Of a stretch of DNA of 52,435 nucleotides, positions 47,790 through 52,435 are shown in pieces (positions within the stretch are counted from its first letter, which is position 1; each line of letters opens with the position of its first letter). The translations under genes and the position numbers were made by a program. This DNA comes from a virus, in IMG/VR virus record IMGVR_UViG_3300049846_000543, positions 1 through 52,435 of that record; one strand, given 5' to 3'. The notes under the pieces were generated by a model, which worked only from the letters and a program-made list of their open reading frames with translations, did not search any database and had not been told where the DNA came from.

Positions 47790-48263
47790 TTAAATCACCT
47801 TAACATTGATTGTTGTAGCATTCCACTTATATTTAGCAGAGATGCCAGGACAATTGCTATTAGCGAAATATAAAGTGTACTTAGATAGTACTGCAAAAGT
47901 TTGTACTTGCCCAGCACCAGCGTAATACTTTCCTCGTAGAACTGGAGGAGAATCTCCAGAACTAGTTACTGTCTTAGTCCACCATCGATAACCTTCTGCA
48001 TAATTCTTGATAAGAAGACCTACAGTAGATTTACGAACAGTAACATCAGCAACTTGAGAACAGTTCTTACCATCTACTCCACCTAAACGAACTCGAGCTC
48101 CAAACGGTGGATCAGGTTCATTTGTAGGATAAGTAGGAGGAATTTGTAAAGTTAAAGAAGGCTCCTGTGTCGCAGTAGAAGTATCTAAACTATTAGCTAC
48201 TAACGCACCTGTTGTTACTGCAAGTGCAGATAATCCCACTGCTGCAATTCCTTTTCGTCCCAT
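47790..48263 (-). CDS. Protein with N-terminal signal/anchor segment
   Basis: 157 residues. The N-terminus (GRKGIAAVGLSALAVTTGAL) looks like a signal peptide or membrane anchor with a short basic start; the mature part is beta-rich with two cysteines (KNCSQ and NCPGI) that could form a disulfide. It might be exported or inserted into the membrane during infection. Overlaps the LuxR-type gene by 49 bases. Confidence 0.6.
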   Translation of the reverse strand: MGRKGIAAVGLSALAVTTGALVANSLDTSTATQEPSLTLQIPPTYPTNEPDPPFGARVRLGGVDGKNCSQVADVTVRKSTVGLLIKNYAEGYRWWTKTVTSSGDSPPVLRGKYYAGAGQVQTFAVLSKYTLYFANSNCPGISAKYKWNATTINVKVI

Positions 48264-48469
48264 TTAATATATCCTGTTTGATGTAATCTAGTTGCTAGGT
48301 GGGCTCTATTTTTTGCTCTTAATTTCCAAAGACACTTTTTCAAATGAGTCTTAGTAGTTTCTAAAGATACATTTAAAGTATCTGCTATTTCTTGATTAGT
48401 GTATCCTTGTGCTGCGAGAATCGCTGTTCTGAGTTGTATTGAAGATAAAGGTCGTAAATTCTCTCGCAT
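48215..48469 (-). CDS. LuxR/GerE-type helix-turn-helix protein
   Basis: 84 residues. LRPLSSIQLRTAILAAQGYT and NQEIADTLNVSLETTKTHLKKCLWKL follow the GerE tetra-helical pattern (the scissor turn E-IA..L..S..TVK.H). It consists of little beyond the DNA-binding domain. It overlaps the sigma-factor gene's 3' end by 85 bases in another frame, suggesting the two are made together. Likely a late-transcription activator. Confidence 0.8.
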   Translation of the reverse strand: MRENLRPLSSIQLRTAILAAQGYTNQEIADTLNVSLETTKTHLKKCLWKLRAKNRAHLATRLHQTGYIKWDEKELQQWDYLHLQ

Positions 48470-48996
48470 AATTGGCTAATTCTCGATTCTGTAACATTGA
48501 TTTGTTTTGCAATCTCTGTCCCCGTATAGCCCTCTATGCGCATTAAAGCTACATAACGTTGTCTATCTGTCAAGGTATCTAAGAAATTTTCAAAATCTAT
48601 GTTAAAATCTATATTAGGAAGATTATCAGCTTTTAGTTCAAGTCCTGAACGTTCATCTGTATCTTCCATTAAAAGATCTAGAGAGTAAACAGTAAAACCT
48701 AGAAACTTAAAATTTTCCTCGTTATACTGTGATCTTTTGATACCTTTGTATTGTTGTACTAATTTTCGTCTTACATCTATCGATGCGCCATAAGCTCTTT
48801 GGTATAAATAACTTAATAAGGATGAACCTTTATCAGGATCATGTAAAGTGTAAGCTCTGTATAATTTTTCCTGTATTTCAGCTATAACATCATCTAACAT
48901 AAAATCGAACTGCATACAGTTCTTTAAAGCAAAATGTTTAGATAGACGCTTTATAGTTTCTATGTCTTCTTGCTTTATTTCCGATAGTGGCGGCAT
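48385..48996 (-). CDS. Phage-encoded sigma factor
   Basis: 203 residues. Region 2: DVIAEIQEKLYRAYTLHDPD then KGSSLLSYLYQRAYGASIDVRR, matching core binding and -10 melting. Region 4: LTDRQRYVALMRIEGYTGTE then IAKQINVTESRISQLCERIY, the -35 recognising HTH. No region 1.1 or 3 is clear, as in alternative sigma factors. It probably redirects host RNA polymerase to late promoters, where sigma-70 boxes were not found. It lies inside the late region, so early basal expression must arise otherwise. Confidence 0.85.
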   Translation of the reverse strand: MPPLSEIKQEDIETIKRLSKHFALKNCMQFDFMLDDVIAEIQEKLYRAYTLHDPDKGSSLLSYLYQRAYGASIDVRRKLVQQYKGIKRSQYNEENFKFLGFTVYSLDLLMEDTDERSGLELKADNLPNIDFNIDFENFLDTLTDRQRYVALMRIEGYTGTEIAKQINVTESRISQLCERIYDLYLQYNSEQRFSQHKDTLIKK

Positions 48997-49004
48997 TTTA
49001 AGTC

Positions 49005-49039
49005 ATTATTGTTGGGGTGGGCCTTGCCCCAACAATAAT
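49005..49039 (-). terminator. 13-bp hairpin ahead of the sigma gene
   Basis: ATTATTGTTGGGG (49005-49017) pairs perfectly with 49027-49039 across a 9-base loop, starting at the stop of the preceding gene. It separates the first late sub-operon (50975-49039) from the sigma-factor gene at 48996 and could be read through only partly, limiting sigma expression. Confidence 0.75.
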
Positions 49040-49695
49040 TAATTCCAGACTACGAAACTGGAAGTTGCAGAGTTAGTTCCATCTGTAGCTGTTAGAATCC
49101 ATTTACCTGCTGCTTCTGCAAAGAACTTAGCATCTGTTGCACCTGTAGCTGCTGCACCACCTGAGAATGTTCCACCACCAAATGATAACTGAGTAGATGC
49201 TTCAGTTGATGCTAGTGAGTTACCACCAGTACCACCTGTTTTTGCTACTAAGAATAGAGTTGTAGCAGTAATTGTGCTAGCACGTACTGTTGGGTGTAAT
49301 GTTGTAGCAGCAGCATACTGAGTGCCAGATACGCCTGTTTGATTAATTGCATCTTTAAGGTTCTGTAGTGAAGCTGCTGCTGAAGCTCCGATAAGAACTT
49401 CGTTAGCGGCAGGAGTTAATGTGGTCTTGAATGTATATGTAACTGCACCAATTGTAACAGTATCGTTGTTTGCTACGTTAGTACCTGTTGAAGTAAGAGT
49501 TGCTACTGCAAAGTCTACTTCGTCAGTTGTACTGAAGCTGCCTGAACCATCTGTAGAAACTATTTCACGGAATGTTGCAAGCCCAGGCTTAGTGTATTCT
49601 AGAGTAACAGTTGTAGACGGAAGAAAGTCATCTCCGTCTACAATTACACCATCACCTTTATTGATATTTGTGGGAGATATTGAAAGAGTAGCCAT
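49039..49695 (-). CDS. Ig-like virion structural protein
   Basis: 218 residues. N-terminal IPT-like strands (SISPTNINKGDGVIVDGDDF; TTVTLEYTKPG), a central GTNVANNDTVTIGAVTYTFK...VLIGASAAASLQNLKDAIN domain seen in many phage structural proteins, and a C-terminal strand ending WN. Probably displayed on the virion surface. No ribosome site clearer than AAAT. Confidence 0.7.
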   Translation of the reverse strand: MATLSISPTNINKGDGVIVDGDDFLPSTTVTLEYTKPGLATFREIVSTDGSGSFSTTDEVDFAVATLTSTGTNVANNDTVTIGAVTYTFKTTLTPAANEVLIGASAAASLQNLKDAINQTGVSGTQYAAATTLHPTVRASTITATTLFLVAKTGGTGGNSLASTEASTQLSFGGGTFSGGAAATGATDAKFFAEAAGKWILTATDGTNSATSSFVVWN

Positions 49696-50097
49696 TTAGG
49701 TAATCTGTACCTTCCATGTTAGCTGTAGTGAATCACCGTTCAGTAGGTTAATTACGTTTAAAGTTGCAGACGTAATCATGTTACCTGCTGAGGAAGCATC
49801 AAAAAGCCCCGATTCGTCTACGGCCCTTGTTGCTGTAATTGAGATTGTACCAACTGACTGGTACGTATCGCCGGTCTGAGTAGTAGTAACGGTTGACTCA
49901 GTACCCGATGCGCGAGTTTCGACTTCAGTGGTTAATGCTGTATCTGATGCTGCTGCCGTTCGTGCTGCACCTGTTGCACCTGTACCAATTCCAATAAACT
50001 TAGGTGAAGTGGTATAAGTACCAGGAGTTGTTCTTGCACGATCAGCGAAAAGTGCCTTGCCTTTGTTCGTTAGAACAGTGGCTACACCGAATGCCAT
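49696..50097 (-). CDS. Conserved phage structural protein
   Basis: 133 residues. MAFGVATVLTNKGKALFADR then SPKFIGIGTGATGAARTAAA match a small beta-sandwich family found in phage structural clusters. C-terminus LNVINLLNGDSLQLTWKVQI. Followed without gap by the Ig-like gene. Probably a fibre or collar component. Confidence 0.7.
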   Translation of the reverse strand: MAFGVATVLTNKGKALFADRARTTPGTYTTSPKFIGIGTGATGAARTAAASDTALTTEVETRASGTESTVTTTQTGDTYQSVGTISITATRAVDESGLFDASSAGNMITSATLNVINLLNGDSLQLTWKVQIT

Positions 50098-50135
50098 GTT
50101 TTAACCTTTCTATCTAACGTAAAGTAATTTAACCT

Positions 50136-50390
50136 TTACTTGAGTGGTTTGTTGAATGGGCTCTTTGCGTGGCGGCTCATTACCTTTAAAGTTCCCCACA
50201 GCCTCTTTAGTGGGTTCTCGTGGTAAAAGGCAATTACACCTAAGTCAATAACATCTCCAGGTTTAACCTCTCTTCCTAATTTCTTTGTTAGAAGTTTAGC
50301 ACTTTCTTCACCAACGGTGACCGCGCCGTGTAATTCAGCCTGTTTAACATTAGCATTTGCTGAACGAATTATGACTCTAGGGGCCTTCAT
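50136..50390 (-). CDS. Hypothetical protein
   Basis: 84 residues, basic. APRVIIRSANANVKQAELHG, then TVGEESAKLLTKKLGREV and LGVIAFYHENPLKRLWGTLK. Beta then helix. Not recognised. It lies between a small SH3-like gene and structural genes. Confidence 0.6.
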   Translation of the reverse strand: MKAPRVIIRSANANVKQAELHGAVTVGEESAKLLTKKLGREVKPGDVIDLGVIAFYHENPLKRLWGTLKVMSRHAKSPFNKPLK

Positions 50391-50410
50391 AATTTTGAAT
50401 TTGAATGGAA

Positions 50411-50608
50411 TTACGCTACTCGTTTAACTTCGTCTTCAGTGAGAGTCTTGCTACCGTGATCACCAAAGTCAACAACAACGTAAGTTAGCTCATCATTAGC
50501 AAAATTAACAATGGGACCTTCCATATGAACTGGAGGCCACTCTGATCCGTCTTCATAAGCTACTACATCACCAACACGAAATCGGTGCATTCTAGTCTCA
50601 TCAGCCAT
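50411..50608 (-). CDS. SH3-like small protein
   Basis: 65 residues from ATG 50608, which has AAAAGGAGTTTAACTGAA upstream; ATG 50653 is in frame. RFRVGDVVAYEDGSEWPPVH, GPIVNF, YVVVDFGDHGSKTL resembles a KOW/SH3-like barrel. Possibly a head-completion or packaging accessory; not assigned. Confidence 0.6.
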   Translation of the reverse strand: MADETRMHRFRVGDVVAYEDGSEWPPVHMEGPIVNFANDELTYVVVDFGDHGSKTLTEDEVKRVA

Positions 50609-50654
50609 TTCAGTTAAACTCCTTTTACTTAATGTATTACCTAAGTTACCCATT

Positions 50655-50975
50655 TTAACTTTCCGAGGGAACTGGTGTTGCTTGAAGTTGTCTTATAATA
50701 TCTGCAATCTCATTCTCCTTCTTATCCATGACAGCAGGCTTGCCGAGAGCATATTCGAATACGAGTTTACAGGCTGAAAGACGGACTGCATCCTCTTTGT
50801 CACCTGTTCGGAGAATTTGCGAAAGTGAACTAGTTGCTTCTGGAAGCAAAGCCGCCAAATCACGTCTAGCACTATCTGCGATTTCTTCTGCACTACCAGT
50901 AGTAGCTAAATGGAGTTCCTGCTCCATCGCTTTACGGTATTCGGCAAGATTTTGAGCTAAGGGTTTATCTTCCAT
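50655..50975 (-). CDS. Possible small terminase-like protein
   Basis: 106 residues, helical. SARRDLAALLPEATSSLSQI and AVRLSACKLVFEYALGKP resemble the helical segments of small terminase-associated proteins, in which a hydrophobic helix ends with ALGKP. It is the first leftward gene behind the control region, the usual place for a small terminase, though the large subunit is about 8 kb away. Confidence is modest. Confidence 0.55.
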   Translation of the reverse strand: MEDKPLAQNLAEYRKAMEQELHLATTGSAEEIADSARRDLAALLPEATSSLSQILRTGDKEDAVRLSACKLVFEYALGKPAVMDKKENEIADIIRQLQATPVPSES

Positions 50976-51018
50976 AATCCTATTAATCCTATGGTTAGAT
51001 TGTAGTTGGATGGTAGCG

Positions 51019-51082
51019 ACTAGTGTACGTGCAGGGTCGCGCGTAGTGACACTAATAATACAGCATGGTTACGTATACTAGT
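51019..51082. promoter_or_regulatory. Inverted repeats in the divergent control region
   Basis: ACTAGTGTACGT (51019-51030) and ACGTATACTAGT (51071-51082) are inverted repeats with one mismatch; TAGTGACACTA (51044-51054) between them is an interrupted palindrome of the same half-site. TATTAT, a possible leftward -10, lies near 51057-51062 on the minus strand without a matching -35. Repressor/activator sites for late leftward transcription are inferred. 50976-51256 holds no convincing gene; 51080-51170 is very AT-rich. Confidence 0.5.
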
Positions 51083-51256
51083 GTTTCAAAAATTCCATTC
51101 GTTATAGTTTGATTTTTTGATTTTAAGAATTTAGAGATTCTGATTTTGAAAATTTTACTTCGGAGTTACTTGGGGAGTAAAGCGCACAGTGGTCGTCGCG
51201 CGCGTTATAGTTCCTCTTGTGAGTTGAAGTTAGTCACCTAGATCGGAGGGATCGGA

Positions 51257-51526
51257 ATGGACGATCGTATGGTCATTCGCGCGGATGCCCGCGCAATGGG
51301 AGCAGTCACCGCAGTATCTCCGCGCGCATCGGCACGGTGGATCGGGAGTGGTACGAAGTCTGGTCCGTGTACGTCCCGATTCGGCGACGGTCCCGCAATT
51401 CCCTTCGTCCGCACGCGCGACACATCCGAACGAGTCACGCGTAAAATTCTCTCCGCACGTGAGGCACATCGGCACATGCTCCGCGAGTCGGCGCTCGGCA
51501 AGCTCGGAGAGGCAGAACAGTACTGA
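51257..51526 (+). CDS. Hypothetical protein in a G+C-rich island
   Basis: 89 residues, Arg-rich, not recognised. GGAGGGATCGGA precedes the ATG. G+C at the third codon position is high (GCG, CGC, GTC, CTC), unlike any neighbour. Leftward frames are also open here (about 104 residues), because of the G+C-rich composition, so strand is not certain; the ribosome site and the following hairpin favour the plus strand. Confidence 0.45.
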   Translation: MDDRMVIRADARAMGAVTAVSPRASARWIGSGTKSGPCTSRFGDGPAIPFVRTRDTSERVTRKILSAREAHRHMLRESALGKLGEAEQY

Positions 51527-51542
51527 GAGGCGCAAGCCTCTC
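51525..51542 (+). terminator. Hairpin with GCAA tetraloop
   Basis: GAGAGGC (51525-51531), GCAA, GCCTCTC (51536-51542): a very stable 7-bp GNRA hairpin starting in the stop codon of the preceding gene. No T-tract follows, so it may protect the message 3' end or aid termination. Confidence 0.55.
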
Positions 51543-51613
51543 ACACTCTCCCCCCACCACTTTCACGCTGCGCATAGTTAGCTATTGCGCGCGATGATAC
51601 CCGAATTTTTCAC

Positions 51614-51642
51614 TTGACAGTGTGAGCGTAGGATGCTACAAT
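51614..51642 (+). promoter_or_regulatory. Strong sigma-70/sigma-A type promoter
   Basis: TTGACA at 51614-51619, 17 bases, TACAAT at 51637-51642: the closest match to consensus in the window. It drives the small genes from 51671 and, if the molecule is circularised or permuted, the genes at the window's left end. Confidence 0.88.
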
Positions 51643-51670
51643 CACACTATCGAAAGAAAGGAAAAGAAAA

Positions 51671-51937
51671 GTGGCATACACAATCGGAATGAGAAATAGG
51701 AAACAGCTAGTCGAGGATGATCGCTGTAAGTGTGGTGAGATCGCGATCGTTTCAAAGACTGTCGACGGTATGCGATATCACTTCTGTGCGAATCATCTCG
51801 GAACACCAGTACAGTCAGAAGAAGACGAAGTGATGAGCGCGGTCATGGAATTCATCAATCGACCGAAGATCACTCCAACAACACAACCGATGCTCGGAGC
51901 ACCTACCGATGACGGTGGAAGGAAACGGTGGATCTGA
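51671..51937 (+). CDS. Small zinc-binding early protein
   Basis: 88 residues from GTG 51671 with AAAGGAAA upstream. DRCKCGEIAIVSKTVDGMRY and HFCANH form a CxC...CxxxH finger at residues 19-43; the rest is disordered (TPTTQPMLGAPTDDGG). Immediately behind the strong promoter, so probably an abundant early protein. Codon use is more G+C-rich than the main genome (GTC, GAC, CGC). Confidence 0.7.
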   Translation: MAYTIGMRNRKQLVEDDRCKCGEIAIVSKTVDGMRYHFCANHLGTPVQSEEDEVMSAVMEFINRPKITPTTQPMLGAPTDDGGRKRWI

Positions 51938-52170
51938 TGGATCAGGAATTCCTCGACTATATGTCAAATAAGATCAGTGAGGGAGATCATGGAGCTTTGA
52001 TCTGTCTCTCAGCACTGAATCTTTACATGGGAGATTACACTCGTAGTCTGATTCACTGTGATTGGGAGAGTTTTCTCCGCACACGCCCCGTCAAAGAGAA
52101 TATCTGGAAAGCGATTCGCGCTGGACAGTATCTCAGAGAAAGGAAACGTGAAGAATGTTCAGATGGTTGA
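51937..52170 (+). CDS. Hypothetical early protein
   Basis: 77 residues from ATG 51937 (TGATG overlap with the preceding stop). Helical: QEFLDYMSNKISEGDHGALI, CLSALNLYMGDYTRS, ENIWKAIRAGQYLRERKREE. No family recognised. It overlaps the next small ORF by 16 bases. Confidence 0.6.
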   Translation: MDQEFLDYMSNKISEGDHGALICLSALNLYMGDYTRSLIHCDWESFLRTRPVKENIWKAIRAGQYLRERKREECSDG

Positions 52171-52241
52171 CATACAACTTTCCACAGAATCGACGTAAGA
52201 GAGTAAATCGGATTTTGTGGCAAATCCGGCTTTGGTACTAG
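52155..52241 (+). CDS. 28-residue basic peptide
   Basis: MFRWLTYNFPQNRRKRVNRI followed by LWQIRLWY: 28 residues, Arg/Trp-rich, with AAAGGAAACGTGAAG upstream. Amphipathic, like membrane-active or RNA-binding peptides. Its 3' half overlaps alternative hairpins (52209-52260). Could be a leader peptide. Confidence 0.4.
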   Translation: MFRWLTYNFPQNRRKRVNRILWQIRLWY

Positions 52242-52260
52242 AGAAGAACCCCACAAAATC
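52209..52260 (+). promoter_or_regulatory. Alternative hairpins near the window end
   Basis: GATTTTGTGG (52211-52220) pairs perfectly with 52251-52260; CGGATTT (52209-52215) pairs with AAATCCG (52222-52228). The two share 52211-52215, so they are exclusive, as in an attenuator. They lie at the end of the small peptide gene above. Confidence 0.45.
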
Positions 52261-52261
52261 A

Positions 52262-52435
52262 TCGAATCCGCGAAATCGGAGGTAATGTCTTCTAGACAAC
52301 TGTACATACTTGCATAGTCAAGTGAGCAGAGTAGCGGGTAGCAAGAGTATGCTATTTTTCTAGTAGAAAACTGGAAAATAGTCCAACCTAGCTACTATAG
52401 TATATATTATATATAGATATTTTTATATATAGTAT
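52262..52435. other. Non-coding AT-rich end of the window
   Basis: No gene seen except a 10-codon frame (52285-52317) with GGAGGT in front. A hairpin-like stretch (CTATTTT...AAAATAG, 52350-52379) is followed by about 45 bases of nearly pure A/T with TATATA runs to the end. This may be a genome terminus, a replication-origin-type AT-rich element, or an assembly end. Positions 1-40 hold only the upstream region of the first gene. Confidence 0.4.

Noticed and set aside
51230-51544. Leftward Cys-rich frame (about 104 codons) in the G+C-rich island.
   Set aside because: No ribosome site or coupling; frames stay open in G+C-rich DNA by chance. The plus frame has GGAGGG and a following hairpin.
930-52260. 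Recurring GTGGGGAT/ATCCCCAC words as possible stoperators.
   Set aside because: Occurrences are scattered in both orientations, mostly inside genes, with no fixed length or consistent relation to transcription; slight excess over chance only.
1-52435. CRISPR arrays, insertion sequences, transposases or an integrase.
   Set aside because: No spaced direct-repeat array, terminal inverted repeats with a transposase, or recombinase motifs were seen.

Overview
The window reads as one essentially complete genome of a tailed double-stranded DNA phage with siphovirus-type genes: a long tape measure, a major tail tube protein, a G/GT frameshift pair and no sheath. By eye it is AT-rich (roughly 40% G+C). 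No integrase, excisionase or partition gene is visible, so a lytic lifestyle is the simplest reading. ThyX, an NlpC/P60 endolysin, the small-protein repertoire and the ~52 kb layout resemble phages of Actinomycetota, but host assignment is inference. Three phage tRNAs (Ile-UAU, Lys-UUU, Leu-UAA) read AT-rich codons and fit an AT-rich phage in a host that uses those codons less.

Layout. Positions 1-21930 are rightward (+) genes: small early proteins, many of them Cys-rich zinc-binding types, an early zinc metalloprotease, a heavily folded non-coding stretch (about 2655-2950) and two tRNAs; a secreted lytic-transglycosylase-like protein under a promoter with operator-like repeats; then the DNA module: SNF2-type helicase, deoxycytidylate-type deaminase, RecB/Cas4-like nuclease, Sak4-like ATPase, DUF669-like ssDNA-binding protein, primase-helicase, dNMP kinase, ThyX, a UDG-like/3'-5' exonuclease/family A polymerase fusion, a RuvC-like resolvase and a metallophosphoesterase. 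Convergent terminators at 21931-22002 divide the genome. Positions 22004-50975 are leftward (-): lysis (holin-like proteins, endolysin), tail fibres and baseplate, tape measure, chaperones, tail tube, head-tail joining, capsid, decoration, protease with nested scaffold, portal, large terminase, then an unusual block of fibre and lectin-like genes, a phage sigma factor, a LuxR-type HTH protein and small structural genes. Positions 50976-51256 are a divergent control region; 51257-52241 carry rightward small genes, preceded by a GC-rich island and a strong promoter.

Working together. Early rightward genes sit behind host-type promoters (TTGACA, 17-bp spacer, TA-box), some with repeats that look like operators. 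The leftward late region has no convincing promoter of this type; the phage sigma factor and LuxR-type protein encoded inside it are the obvious candidates for late control. Nucleotide enzymes could channel dCMP to dTTP for AT-rich DNA, with a uracil-glycosylase-like domain on the polymerase.

Most unusual features: (1) a 928-residue protein made of about 44 repeats of 18 residues, with a higher-order 8-repeat (146-residue) period, encoded just upstream of the terminase; (2) a shortened copy of this repeat gene plus its downstream partner inside the baseplate gene block; (3) a chain of perfect hairpins at 2655-2827 that includes two mutually exclusive long stems; (4) a secreted lytic enzyme with no canonical start codon ahead of its signal peptide; (5) a polymerase fused to a UDG-like domain with altered catalytic motifs.
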